From positions 31,551,337 through 31,615,336 of the forward strand of contig CM022679.1 in NCBI GenBank assembly GCA_012295275.1: a stretch of DNA of 64,000 nucleotides, in the 5' to 3' direction. The notes beneath the pieces are model-generated. The model ran no database searches, was not told the origin of the DNA, and saw nothing but the letters and a program-made list of their open reading frames with translations. Positions 15,041 through 29,643 of this stretch are shown one piece after another. The translations under genes and the position numbers were made by a program. Within the stretch, counting starts at the first letter, position 1, and each line of letters begins with the position of its first letter. The DNA comes from Chrysomallon squamiferum. Taxonomy: Eukaryota; Mollusca; Gastropoda; Neomphalida; Peltospiridae.

Positions 15041-16843
15041 TATTTATTTTATATGACATAATTTTTCCTGTTGCCATATTTGATGAACTGTGATCTACAC
15101 GATTATTGTTAAAATGGTATTTAATCTAATATTCATCAACATTCAGTTAAGAAAGAGAACGCACACACATATACACATATACCCCTAAACAAACACTCCA
15201 CTGGATTCGGCCTGAGATACCTCTGAATTATTACTCAGTGTGTACGAATGTAATGCGGAAACTTTATTTATTTAATAATAATTTAATTATTTGTGAGAAC
15301 ATTTAAAACGTTTCCGGAGATAAAGAAAAGAATAGTGATATTAAAAAATTCACAAAATATCATGTTGTCCTTTTTTCTCTTTAGAAAAAGAAAAAAAAAA
15401 AAACCATTCAAATTACTACTGAGATATATATATTGTACTTCTTAATAGGTGTTCCAAAACAAAGACACAAAGTGACATAATAGTGCTCTGTAACTGGTGA
15501 TGTCATTTATATTAGATTTTAATAGAATGATACTCACTCATCCTCGTCAATATGGCGGGACCTGTTAAAAAAGAAAAAAGAATCAGGCGAATAATTTAGC
15601 AGTTCAAAAATTTGAATTCATATTTTTCCAGTTACTTCACTAGTCAATGTACTAGAAAAAAGTAAAATAAAAGTGAAAACAATGTAGTAAATATATATAT
15701 ATAAAGATTTGCCTATTACAAAAATGTTTTGAACTTTTAATCATAGATTATTGTTTATCATTACAGTCATTCTTTTGCATACCCATGTTTCCCACTGTGT
15801 CAAATATATTTATCATAGATTCTTCCTATTAATGTGGACTTAAAATACACTTGACTTACTTGCGACTTGGAGTGGATCGCCCCCACCCGCTGAAAATAAA
15901 AAATAAAAATATTTCATCGAATAGAAACATTAACCAGGTACAATTTACACTTTACATCCGTTTGACAATATCTGCAATATACACACATTGTCTCTAGACC
16001 AACATTGTGTGATGTTTAATTTATATGATTATGACTCGAATACTGGCATCATCAGTCAGTTTATTTTCAGTTGGATCCATCTTATCCAGAATAAATTAAC
16101 ATTAACTCACTGGACATATTCCAATTTTATTCTAAAAAATAGAGAGATTATAAATTATTCTCGTATTATAAACAGTAATACACTTTAATTTAACAGCTAT
16201 TTGTGGATATTATTGTTGTTATTGCGCTTGTTGTTTTTAATTACTGTTATTATCATGATCGCCATTATCATTATTATAATCATTTATTAATTTATTTGTT
16301 TATTTATTTTAAATAGTATAACATTTGCTGTTACTATGTTTGATGGACCCTAATCTACATTATTATTGTTAAAATGGTATTTAGTCTATTATTTATCAAG
16401 GCTCTGTTAAGAAAGAAAACAGACACACATAATCACACAAAAAACACAGAGATGAACAACAGAAGAGTGATATTAACAAGTAAAAAAAATAACACGTTAA
16501 AAAATAAAAGTTGTTATTGATATATGTACTGTGCAGTTCGTAATAGGTGTGGGAAGAAAAGAGACAAAAGCTGATCTAATAGTTCTGATTTATTGGTGAC
16601 GTGATTTATGTTAGGGATTAAAAGATTGATACTCGCAGGAATGGGCTGCTGTACAAAGAAGATAAACACTCAGGTGAATAATTCCAAAAATATCTGTGTT
16701 TCAATAGGTGTGTGTATTTGTGAGTGTCTGTGAAAAAATTGTATATATTTGTGAGGAGAGAAGTGTTGGTTATTTCTGGATTTTATGTAAAGGGCATAAA
16801 AAGCTATAGATACAGAGAGTCATCCACACAGAGAAGGAGAAGC

Positions 16844-16849
<6 letters not shown>

Positions 16850-16914
<65 letters not shown>
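16850..16914. repeat. (GA)n microsatellite
   Basis: Pure ga run at the end of copy 3 of the triplicated block. Confidence 0.95.
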
Positions 16915-16918
<4 letters not shown>

Positions 16919-16920
16919 GT

Positions 16921-18555
16921 AATTCTTATGGATATGCGTATTAAAAGAAAGACAAAGGGTATAAACGTTAGTAAAAATAGCTTTTTTTATTTGATATGAT
17001 ATTATACCTTCAAAATGACAGCCTAGAGTGAAACTATCTTGCTTTGTTTTTTAATACCGAATGTATGCAAAAACAAAATGTCAAATATATTGCATTACTA
17101 ACCTAATTAATGTTCATTCTAATGCGGAACCTTCCGTTTATTACTAACATAAATTCTTAATATATTTAATGATTCCAGTACTCGATTATCGATAATGTTG
17201 CATTGTATTATATATATTTTTTTCTGTAACGTTATCAATAAATTTCTAATGACTAGTTTGGGTCCCTAAAAGTATGACTATTAATATGAACACTTTGAGG
17301 GATATTATCAAGGATGGTCTCTGAATTTGTATTGCTAAATGATGAACTAACGACAGCTAGAAAATCATCAAAAACTTTGTAACTCCGAGTTTAAATAATT
17401 CATTTGGCAGAAAACAGTATTCAGTTTTACGATTGATCTTACATAGTTTCATTTTACATCTTCATAGTTTTCTTAACATGAATATATTCCTTTAATTAGA
17501 ATTACATTATATTTGTTTTATTCTTACGAACAATTTTAAGTAAAAAACTCTCATAGTGACGTAGAGTAAGTCAGACGCAAATGAAATAGCAAAAAAGTGA
17601 CTAGTGATACAAAACAATTAATAATAATAATAACAAATATAGGAAAGTAGTAGTAGTAATAATAATAATATTAAAAAATACTATTAAAATTACATATATA
17701 ATTAAAGCCATATATTTAGATGAAAGGTTTTATTTCTTATAATTCCATATACGTATTTGTATTGGAATAGATTAAGATTATTACAAATATATTTAATTAC
17801 ACCTAAAATCCAGAGCACTAAAGAAAGTATTTTATTTTGCACTCATTCACCCGTCTCACATTCAACACGGAAAGTTTCCAGTCCTTTATTGTAAAAACAA
17901 ATGTTACGAAATTAATAAAAACAAAACCTCGTCAAATCTGTTTTGATTTCCTAAAAGAATAAATTGAATAAAAACATTTTACTCTTCCCTCTTTAATCGG
18001 TATGATTGAAAATTATTATTGATTTCGACAAATATGAAATGTTTTTAATGACAACGTTCTAGTTTCGATCTGAGTACACTGAAATTTCTTTAAGCCCACC
18101 AACTTCATCTCATCTGACTTTTATTTGCACCCACACCGACTTCACAGGTTGCCAACTTTCTTGTAATTCTGAAACATGGTAAGACGGTCAAGTTCGATGC
18201 AGTGGGGGTTTGTGGGTTAAAATGATAATGTTACAAATTTACACTACAGAGTTATAATTCTAAAGTGGTCTATTAAATACGAACTGACTTTATCAATGCC
18301 AAAACCATCGCTTTGAACACCACATGTTCGCACACATACACACACCCGCACGCACACACGTTATAGACAGTTTGCAATTAGAATGATTTCATCTTGTTTT
18401 ACTATTTTCAAAATTTACAACAAGAACAAAAAATAAAATAAAGAAAAGAAACCAGATATTATCATGATGTTGGTGATGATAATGACAATAATAATAACAA
18501 CATCCACAATGAGTAATAACTTATTCTGTTTCAGTATTCTATTAACGTGTAAATG
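16921..18555. other. A+T-rich DNA with no supported gene
   Basis: Mostly unique-looking A/T-rich sequence, with a short (ACAC) stretch near 18,330-18,360. A single exon-like interval (18,148-18,178, flanked by cttcacag and gtaagacg) was noticed but has no partner exons. Confidence 0.5.
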
Positions 18556-18784
18556 ATTACAAATATATTTGTTCCGTTTTTTATTTAATGAGGTCATATT
18601 TTCTATAAGAGAAGAATATATCATTTCAGATAAACAGATACATAAAACTGTCAGTTTTATGAGTTTGTTTTTAATGTTTGTCATATTTATCTTTTTAAAC
18701 GTGTTTCTGCTCTCTTGTTATTAATGCAGAACAGCAGTTGAAATAATGCTACTATTTTATCTCTGGTTTATTTTATTTGTTTTT

Positions 18785-18802
18785 TTATTATTATTATTGT
18801 TA

Positions 18803-18851
<49 letters not shown>
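18785..18851. repeat. (ATT)n microsatellite
   Basis: Att run with a few gtt units inside the first palindrome segment. Confidence 0.9.
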
Positions 18852-19086
18852 CGCTTTTTTTCGATTCTCCCATAATGCTATTCAAATGTTTCATGTAAAT
18901 ATATTTTCGTCCCTTATTGTTATTCTATATTGTAATGTTATTATTCATTATTACTGTAATAGATACCAGAACTGTTTTAGTTAAATATGTTCAATTAATA
19001 TCTTAGTGGTAACTCTAGTATAATAATATAATAATATAGATAATTAGGGAATTAAACAAACTATTTAAAAGCGAGGTCATGAAATC

Positions 19087-19190
<104 letters not shown>

Positions 19191-22020
19191 GTGGATAATT
19201 TTCTAATTATCTATTTCGAAATATATATTATGTTTTAGTATATAACTCGTCCTTTTTTTTATAAGCCATCTGTAATAATTACTTAGAAAACAGTACTAAT
19301 ATAAATTATATAACAGTAATAATAACGAATAATTCAATTACAGATTTATACCTTATAAGAATAACGTTTGCGTACTTTAAAAGAAACATTTCAATATTAT
19401 GTAATATGTTAGTATGACAGAAGATTATTTAAAATAATTATAATATTATTATTATTATTATTAGTTATAATAACTCTACTAAAATTCATTATGTAAGAGA
19501 AGGATTAAATTTAAATAGAAATATATTATTGTACGTTTGTACGTACGTACTACTGTTAGTACTAGGATATCAATTAAACATATTTAACTAAAACAATGGA
19601 AGTATTTATTACAGTAGATACTAATAATGAATAATTACATTACAGTATAGAATAACAATAAAGGGCGAAAGCATATTTCAATGAAACGTTTGAATAGCAA
19701 TATGGGACATCAGAAAAGCAACAAACAAACAAAACAAGAAAATCAACAAAAAAAACAACAACAAAAAGAAGAAAAAAAAAAGAGACTGAGAAGAAAAAAA
19801 AATAGATTAAAATATAAAAAATGAGAGATAAAGTAGATAATATTATTTGGACTACCTCAACTGTACTAATAACAACAAAGGAAAAACACATTTAAAAAGA
19901 AAAATATAACAGTTTGAAAAAAATAAATCACACTCACGTACAACTGACAGTTTTATATATCTGTTCATCGAGGATGATGTACTGTTTTCTTTCAGAAATT
20001 ATGACAATATTAAATATCAAACGAAAATATATATGTTTATAATCGATTGCAAGTTATTATAATATTATTTTAAATAATACATTATAAATTTATATTCATT
20101 GTCACCACTCAGATATTCATTAAATATAATTTAACTGAAACAACTGTGGTATCTGTTACAGTAGCTAGAAATAATAAATAACAACATTATGTACAGAATA
20201 ATAATAAACAACGAAAGCATATTTACATGAAACATTTGGACAGTATTATGGGACAGCAAAATTGGAAGAAAAGCTATAATAATAATAATAATAATAACAA
20301 CATTACAGTTTTCAAGCTGCTCTACATAGATGAATTATGTAAATAAATAGGCATATATATAAACAAATGAAATAAACGAGAGATAAAATAGTAACATTAT
20401 TTCAACTACCTGTTCTGCATTAATAACAAGGGAGCAGAAATGCATTTAAAAAGATAAATATGACAGTTTGAAAAACACAAAATGCAAACTCATACAACTG
20501 ACTGTTTTATGTAGCTGTTTATCTGATATGATATATAGTTTTCTTTCAGAAATTATGACCATATTAAATAACAAACGAAAACAAATATTTATAATCGCTA
20601 ACAAGTTATTATAATAATATGAAAAAAATGCAACAACTCGCACTTTTTTAAATCTTAATTCCGATTTTAGTTGATTTTGTTATTGTGTATCTGTTATAAA
20701 AATATTTCTGATTAAGCAAATTCAGTATGTTTTTAGAAGAGCATTAGAAAGTTTCAAATCTTAGGGAAATACGTTAACAGGACGAAGGAGAAAATAACAC
20801 ATTCACTTTTGTTTCCCTGTTCTTTTTTTATAACTATCAGTTATATGAGCTTGTGATTTATGTTTCTCAAACTGTCATATATATCTTTTTTAAATTTGTT
20901 TCTACTTTCCTGTTATTACTACAGTAGACGTAGTTAAAATAATATTATCTGCTTAATCGCTCGTTTATTTATTTTTTCTCTCTTTTTTTTATTTTTTTTA
21001 TTTTTTGTTCTACACACCCATAATACTATTCAAACGTTTCCTTTATTATTATTCTATACTGTAATATTATTATTCATTATTACTCTCTATTGTAATAGAT
21101 ACCTCAACTGTTTTAGTGAAATGTGATTAATTGATATCTTAGTACTAGCGGTAGTACGAACGTACAAACCTAAAATAATGTTTTTCTGCTTAAATTTAAT
21201 CTTTCTCTTACGTTATGAAATTTGACAGACTTATTGTAACTACAAATTATATTATTATTATTTCAACTCACCTTTCTCTCACACAAAGTGTAAAATATAC
21301 ATCGATGTACTGTGACTGTTCTCTAAATAATTATTACATGAGTTGTACACTAAATGCTTAAACGTGTCTCGAAATATGCATTTTAATATAAATATTTTTA
21401 AATGAATTTTGAGAAGACTAACCATGAGATGGATCCAAAATTATTTTTAAGTTCCGATACTTATTATTTGGTTGATAATTGTTGTTTCTCTTCAAAATAT
21501 TAAACAAACAAACAGCCTGGCAAGTCTCATTGTAAGACAATTTAATTCAGCAGAAATATTATATATTGGGTCTTAGTTTTGTAAAACGTATCAGAAACCA
21601 TTAAAACAAGTCTATTTGATATATTCGTAAGTTAATAGAGAGCACCCCACCTGGAAAAAGAACTGAATGGGGATTTCATGCAGTTTGAACATAATGGCAT
21701 TAAAACAGACGACAGTGATAAAAAATAAATTGTTAAAAAGGACCTCATTATATATGACAATGCTGATAATGCTGAATTCATTTTCTAACAAATGGACACT
21801 CAATCAGTTTATGCTTTTTAAACATTCACACTTCTTTTGCTGTAAATTTATAATGTTTTCAATCCCTGTCTAAGTGATGTCCATTATCCTTACTATTGTA
21901 CTAATTCAGCACTTTTTTCCTTACTTTTATTTTACTATTTCTATCAGGATTACATAAAATAATAATAGTAAAATAAAACGAAAAACGTAGTTTCCATGAT
22001 TATTTATCTTTATAAAACAG

Positions 22021-22492
22021 GTACAGAGCTGGCTTGTAAGTCTCATTCTCTTAAACTGTAAGACAAATTACATCAGCTGAAATATTATACTGGGTTTTAG
22101 TTTTCGTAATACGCATAGAAACTATTAAATATAACTGTCACTGAATTCCACTGGTTCGGAATAAAATTATATTTTTTAATGTTGACAGGAGGCAATTTCA
22201 CCATTTAGAAATACAAGAATTCAGTTTCAGAAGACCGTACAAATGTCCAAGCTTATGATTTAAAAATCTCAAAAAATAAGTGAAACATTTCACATTACTG
22301 TCTAGCACTTTGTAAATTCATACCACAAAGGTGAAGATATAATCACGTTTGTGACAAAATCATACTCACATTAAATTTACTAATTTATCTTTGAGACAGT
22401 ATATAAAATTTTTTTACTTTAACAAAAGACAATAATGTATATTACAGTTTATCTAATGCGGACTATAACAAAATACATTATAAAAAAAAAAA

Positions 22493-22552
<60 letters not shown>

Positions 22553-22669
22553 CATAATAACAATAGTAATAATAATTTAAAAAAATGATATTTAAATTTC
22601 TAGAAGCTATACTGAATTTAAATTCAAAGCGTTTTTCTCCAAATCTTAAGAATATCATGTGTACAGTTA

Positions 22670-22756
<87 letters not shown>

Positions 22757-23379
22757 AATAATAATGATAATACTCTTACACAGCAGTTCAGATAAACTTT
22801 GTATTTTAAAGACGATGTCAAAATGAAGAGAAAAGATCGAAACAGTTCGTTATCAATAGCTGTATAGTGGTGATCTCAAGTAAAATAAAACAAACATGTC
22901 TCCGAAATGAGAAAAAATGTAATTTGTATTTCCAGGAGAGGCGCCGAACCTAGAACCACTGAATCGCCTCACATCAGAAGTTGTAAGTGAAGTACTTTTT
23001 GTCTAAACTAATACAAGAAAGAAAATGTATATTTTTGTGGATACTTATGTACGTAACTAAGCATATATCACTCAGTGAATGTATGTATGTATGTATGTAT
23101 GTATGTATGATTGTATGATTGTATGTATGTATGTAGATGTATGCATAAACGTGTGTATCTATGTATGTAGGTATGTCATACATGTGTGTTTGTGCATCTA
23201 CGTATGCATAGATAGATAGGGACTGAAGAATGAATGGATATTGATAAAAATAATGTCTGATTTAAATTTCTAAATTCTTTAATTATTGGCGACAGAGAGC
23301 TGATATTATGTATTTATTTATTGTTTTTCTCGTTTCAGTGTCAGGAAAAGAGGGAGAAAGCAAGATGAGTTCACGATAA
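22021..23379 (+). pseudogene. Gene C: 5'-truncated member of the microexon family
   Basis: Only the 3' exons exist: 22021-22035 (15 nt, YRAG), 22189-22236 (RQFHHLEIQEFSFRR), 22936-22982 (PRGAEPRTTESPHIRS) and 23339-23379 (LSGKEGESKMSSR, stop). Similarity to units A and B starts abruptly near 21,376, inside the intron that precedes the 15-nt exon, so the signal peptide, exon 2 and the two small exons between are absent. The remaining exons are intact and in frame. This is either a dead fragment or a spare set of 3' exons that gene B transcripts could reach by read-through splicing. The 47-nt exon carries a different, hydrophilic sequence shared only with gene D. Confidence 0.6.
22492..22763. 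repeat. (AAT)n and (AAC)n arrays, unit C
   Basis: Two arrays, about 22,492-22,572 and 22,670-22,763; the second turns into a long aac run. Positional equivalents exist in A and B. Confidence 0.85.
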
Positions 23380-23486
23380 TAAAATATTGTGTGATGAAAA
23401 CACTTAAGTGTCTATTATGAATCTGTTTAACCTATTTCTATCATTCTATTTAGATAAAATTTCATAAAATCATTAACGATTTAACT

Positions 23487-23599
<113 letters not shown>

Positions 23600-24839
23600 C
23601 ATTTTCTGTAAGCATTATCAGTATTTTATTTTCCTAAATGTAAAATAATATATATTTAAAAGACCAAATTTTCACTGAATAAGTTTGCCTCATCTTATTT
23701 ATAGTGGACTTAAATGTTCTGTTCTTTTGTCGAAATTGAATGTCCTCCAAATCAAGAAAAGTGATAAAAATTAATTTTATACTTCCTTTTTCTTTCCCGA
23801 ATCAAACTGGTCTGCACTTTGTAATTACAAACACAATGTCTATACATTGGAATGCAATGAAACATCAGATTTGTAAAACAGATTGCTAGCGGTGCATCAA
23901 TACTGTCTAAAACTATAACATATCTATATATACAATATAACAATAGTGCAGCAGTTCGATGAATACATCGGTGAATGATACTTCTCACTTTTTAAAATAT
24001 AATTTGTAAAATATTTAACGAGATTATTCTTATTTCCGAGAAAGTAACAATGCCGTTGACGAGACATGAACGTATGACACCCACATATGTATGTGTATGT
24101 GCATGTATATATGTATGTGTGTATATATGTATATATGTATGTATGTATATGTGAGATTAACTGCATACTGAGCCAATAAAAATAGCAACTGTCCAACAAA
24201 ATAATGTTTTCTTTTATAATTGGGAATAAGATGCATCATATTTATACTGAAACAAATTACATACAACATAGCTACTTTCTTCGTATTAATTACAGTATTC
24301 GAGTAAATGTCACAAATAGTGTTTACATAGCACTGAAACTGACAATTATTCTTGAAATGAGTCATCAACACTTTAAAAAAAAAAAAAAAAAAAAATCACT
24401 AAATTAATAATAATCATAAAAAATAAGAACTCACTAAAACTGATGTTCAATGACGTTACAGAACTGGTTTCAGTAACATATATAAAGTGATAAGTAGATA
24501 TGTCCTGAAAATCATGTCCTTCGATTGTACTATTGTTACTGTAATTACTAGCATCAATGTGAATGCATATTCTTACTTCACATAATGCAATATTGAATTA
24601 AACACTGTTTCCTCTGTTACATTAAAAACATTCCAGTTTTGAAAAGAATATGTTCTCTTTCTTAGAAACAGTTTCCAGTTATCTGCAGTTAAACTACACT
24701 GAATTTTGCTATTTGAAATCAGTGAAGCTACAGGAAGCAAAAGAAAGACATAGTAACAAACACACAGGTCAGACTGAGAAAATGACTGACACGATAGGAA
24801 ATAGACTCTGTGAGATTATAGATGTTAGAAAGAACGATA

Positions 24840-24995
24840 GATAAATAAATAAATAGACAGATAGATAGAGAGATAGAAAGACAGATAAATATTTAGATAG
24901 ATAGGAAGATAGATCGATACATAGACTGATGTATTAGACAGACAGACGTTGAGAACAGGGTACTGACAAATGGATCGATAGATGGATCGATAGAG
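24840..24995. repeat. GATA/GACA/AAAT tetranucleotide array
   Basis: Interleaved gata, gaca and ataa units with substitutions. Near-copy at 38,400-38,575; reversed relative at 32,160-32,500. Confidence 0.85.
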
Positions 24996-25259
24996 ACACA
25001 CACATTCAGAGAGTGAGAGTCAGACATGGAGATTAAAATAAACCAAAATTCTGTGATAATGAAATAAAGATTTATTCTGAATATTCATGCTCTAGAGTGA
25101 GAAAATGTACAAGATGTTTGCTTTTTTGTGTTTTTTTTCTTTCTTCTTTGTCTTTTTCTTTTTTAAATTATTATCACTGCTTCCGAAAACAGCTACTGTT
25201 ATTTAATTGAATCTTTATTATTAATATTATCATCATCATCAATTGCAAACGTCACAAAA

Positions 25260-25356
25260 GTCAAGAAGTGCACACACATACACACACATCTATATACATA
25301 TCCAGACATACATATATACATATATACATATCTGTTATATACATGCTTACATCTGT

Positions 25357-25396
<40 letters not shown>

Positions 25397-25505
25397 CACA
25401 GATACACATACTGATATTCACATGTACATACATACATACATATATCTATATACACATGTACATACATAGATAATATACACACATGCATATGTACATACAT
25501 ACACT
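25260..25505. repeat. ACAT/(TA)n simple repeat region
   Basis: Acat, acac and a (ta)n core near 25,360-25,390. Counterpart at 38,845-39,015. Confidence 0.85.
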
Positions 25506-26674
25506 TTTAAGTTCTTTTTTCTAATAAGCTATAGGTAGTAAGAGTGTGACAGATAGAGAGATAATTGTTCATGCATTTACAGTTCAATTATTTTACGTAA
25601 TCTTCTTAGTAGCTGTTAAAATAGAGACAGACAGAGTGTATGACAGATGTACAGATTAAAATATGTCAGTTTTCTTTTTAAGCTGTAACAATTTTAATAT
25701 TTTTGACTGATTTATACTTTTCTGTCGTAGCACAGAATAATATAATATTCAAATTGTTTATACAAAATATTTTATTACATTCGAACATGATTATTTTTAA
25801 AACCTCGTGTTATCAATATCGTAGATAGTCTTCAAGTAAGACTGTTGAATAAAGCAACTGTTTTTGATAAGATATTTTCACATCATTTATATACATTTTA
25901 TCATTAAAGTATCCCGACATTAAAGAAATTTAAAGAACAGATGTAGAGATTAAAATATGTCAGTTATCTTACTGCAAGATTTATAATTTTTTGTCATATC
26001 AAAGACTAATATAATATTCAAATGTCTGTTACAAAATATGTTATTACATTAGTACTTGATTATTTTAAAACGCTCGTGCATTCGATATAGTACACTTTCT
26101 TCTTGCAAGTTTGTTGAATAACACTACTGTTTTCGGTAAGATGTTTTTCACGTTATAACTATTTTTTAATATTAATATTTATCTTGAAACAAGTATTAGA
26201 TTTAAACACAATAAACATTTCATAATATTAGGTTATTACATACGTACAAACCTCATGAGAGAACTGCGTTCATAATCATGATAGAGAGTGACACGGACAT
26301 TTTCGTTTTTGAAATTTTCAAAGTCAGTGTGAAATAAAGACAGAGATTGAACTTGAATAGTTATTTTCCATTAATTCATCAAGCTAAAATTTATATATTT
26401 TTGCAATTAAAATGCTATACATTTGCCGACATCGATAATAAATTTCATTAATACTGCCTGAATTTAAAGGAAAGAATTTTTACCACTAGAAGCTTATTAC
26501 TAAAATATGCCGAATGTGATAGTAAATTTCATAAAACAGTTTTGGCAATCATTTAATAGGAAAACACGTTGGATTTGATAAATAATCATCCTATAGTCGA
26601 TATTATAAAGGACATTAAGCTAAACGTATTTTAACAACAAAAAAATCTACATATTACAGTTGATCTTGCTCGCA

Positions 26675-26700
26675 ATGTCTGTATTGAAACTGCAAATCTG
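26675..26700 (+). pseudogene. Exon-1 stub of a family gene cut by an inversion junction
   Basis: The usual acceptor and 15-nt leader precede ATG, which reads MSVLKLQICL as in genes D and F. After the bases coding QIC (...aaatctgt) the sequence switches to the reverse complement of the unit 3' flank. The signal peptide is thus destroyed. A 70-codon ORF continues across the junction, but its downstream part is only antisense flank. Confidence 0.75.
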
Positions 26701-27002
26701 TTTAACAAATATGATGCTTCATTGCATTCCAATGTATATACATTGTGTTTGTAATTACAAAGTGCAGACCAGTTTGATTCGGGAAAGAAAAAGAAAGTAT
26801 AAAATTAATTGTTATCACTTTTCTTGGTTTGGAGGACATTCAATTTCGACAAAAGAACAGAAGAACAATTAAGTCCACTATAAATGCGATGACGCAAAGT
26901 TATTGTTAATGATTTTATGATTTTTTATGTTAATAGAATGATAGAAATAGGTTAAAGAGATTCATAATAGACACTTAAGTGTTTTCATCACACAATATTT
27001 TA

Positions 27003-27624
27003 TTATCGTGAACTCATCTTGCTTTCTCCCTCTTTTCCTGACACTGAAACGAGAAAAACAGTAAATAAATACATAATATCAGCTCTCTGTCGCCAATAAT
27101 TAAAGAATTTAGAAATTTAAATGAGACATTATTTTTCATCAATATCCATTCATTCTTCAGTCCCTATCTATCTATGCATACGTAGATGCACATACACACA
27201 TGGATGACATACCTACATACATAGATAGAAACGTTTATGCATACATCCACATACATATATGCATGCATACGATCATACATACATACATACTTACATATAT
27301 ACATATATTCATTCAGTGATATATGCTTAATTTCGTACATAAGTATCCACAAAAATATACATTTTCTTTCTTGTATTAGTTTAGACGAAAAGTACTACAC
27401 TTACAACTTCTGAGGTGAGGCGATTCAGTGGTTCTAGGTTCGGCGCCTCTCCTGGAAATACAAATTATATTTTTTCTCATTTCGGAGACATGTTTGTTCT
27501 ATTTTACTTGAGATCACCTCTATACAGCTATTGATAACGAACTGTTCCCATTTTTCTCTCTTCATTTTGACATCGTCTTTAAAATACTAAGTTTATCTGA
27601 ACTGCTGTATAAATATTATTATTG

Positions 27625-27656
<32 letters not shown>

Positions 27657-29610
27657 GATGTTATTATTATAATTATTATTATTATTTTTTTTTTTTTCTT
27701 ATAATGTATTTTGTTATAGTCCGTATTAGATAAACTGTAATATACATTATTGTCTTTTGTTAAAGTAAAAAAAAAATATATACTGTCTGAAGGATCAATT
27801 AGGAAATTTAATGTGAGTATGATTTTGTCGTGGGTTTGTTCACAAACGTGGTTATATCTTCACCTTTGTAGATATGAATTTAGAAAGTGCTAGACAGTAA
27901 TGTGAAATGTTTCACTTATTTTTAGAGATTTTAAATCATAAGCTTGGACATTTGTACGGTCTTCTGAAACTGAATTCTTGTATTTCTAATTGGTGAAATT
28001 GCCTCCTGTCAATATTACAAAATATGTTTTTATTCCGAACCGGTGAAAGTCACTGACAGTTATATTTAATAGTTTCTAATGCTTATTACGAAAACTAAAA
28101 CCCAGTATAATATTTCAGCTGATGTAATTTGTCTTACAGTTTAAGAGAATGTAACTTACAAGACTGTTCTATACATGTTTTATAAAGATAAATAATCATG
28201 GAAACTACGTTTTTCGTTTGTTTAACTTTCATTTTTTTATGCAAGCCTGATGGAAAAAGTAAAATAAAAGTAAAGGAAAAAAGTGCTTAATTAGTACAAT
28301 AGTAAGGATAATAGACTTCACTTAGACAGGGATTGAAAACATTATATATTTACAGCAATATAAGTGTCAATGGATAAAAATTATCTACTGATAGAATGTG
28401 TATTCGTTAGGCAAATGAATTCAGCATTATCAATATTGCGATACACAATGAAGATCATTTGAACAGTTTATTTTTAATTAATGCCATAAAGACCATAGGT
28501 GCATGAAGTCCTCTTACAATTATTTTTTCGAAGGCAAAATGTATTGGTAGCTATTACTTTAAGAATACATCAGTGAGACTTGTACATAACAGTTTCTAAT
28601 ACCTATTAAAAAACTAATACCGAATATAATATTTCCGCTGATGTAATTTGTCTTACTGTTTAAGAGAATAAAACTCACCAGAAATAATCCCACCTGTTTA
28701 TAGAAGATAAAAAAAAAAAAAAAAAAAAAAAAAAAACTGTTATAAGAATTGAGTTATTCGGTTATTTTGCTTTTATTTTCACCTCTTATCAGATGAGAAA
28801 ATTTAGAATAAAAGTGAGTCTAATAAGGATAAATATACTTCACAAATACAGAGAAGGAAAAAGTATACATTTGCAGCAAAAGAAGTGTGTATGTTTAAAA
28901 AGCATAAACTGATAGAGTTTCCGTTTGTTAGAAAAATTAATTCAGCATTATCAACATTGTCATATACAATGAAATTTTTTTTAATAATTTATTTTTTAAT
29001 CAATGTCGTCTGTTTTAAGGCTCTTATGATCATACAGTATGAAATCTCCATTCAAATTTTGTTCCAAGATCGGGTGCTATCTATTACTTTACGAAGGCAT
29101 CATTGAGACTTGTTTTTAAAAGTGTCTAGTGTCTATTACAAGACTAAAACCCAATATAATATTTGTGCTGAAGACATTTGTCTTACAGTTTAAAGAATGA
29201 AACTTACCAGGTTCTTTGTGTGTTTGAAATTTTGAACAGAAATAGCCGCTTCTGATCAGTTATCAAATATTTCAACTAAAAATATATATTTGTATCCATC
29301 TAACGGTTAGTCTGCTCAAAATTCACTTCAAAATATTTATATTAAAGCATATATAATTACAACAGGTCAGATGTGTATTTTCTTCTTCAATTTTGATGTA
29401 AGAATTTGTTTCGTACTACTGTAAATACATTTAAAATACTTACTGATAATGATACGTACCATTGTCTGAAGGGCAAACGTAAATTAAAATAAAAATGAAA
29501 TTTTCAGCAGAGATAATAATGAAATAATTATCACATTTCTTATTATTACCATTCATCGATATGCACATAATATTTATCAGAACCATAAAATTATTATTAT
29601 TATTATTATT

Positions 29611-29643
<33 letters not shown>

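Larger units (their letters stand above)
13383..16920. repeat. Triplicated non-coding block (~1 kb, three direct copies)
   Basis: Copies at roughly 13,383-14,370, 14,604-15,600 and 15,945-16,915 share an ordered series of landmarks: tttgacaatgtctgcaata, a ggcaccatccgtcag-like motif, attattgttgttatt, gttaaaatggt, aataggtgt, tggtgacgtcatttatgtta and gatactcac. Copies 1 and 3 are closest; copy 2 is more diverged. Copies 1 and 3 end in (GA)n arrays. No consistent ORF runs through the three copies. Unclassified repeat, possibly a non-autonomous element. Confidence 0.65.

Noticed and set aside
18148-18178. Exon-like 31-nt interval between cttcacag and gtaagacg
   Set aside because: Splice signals look good and one frame is open, but no partner exon was found and one such match is expected by chance in this much sequence.
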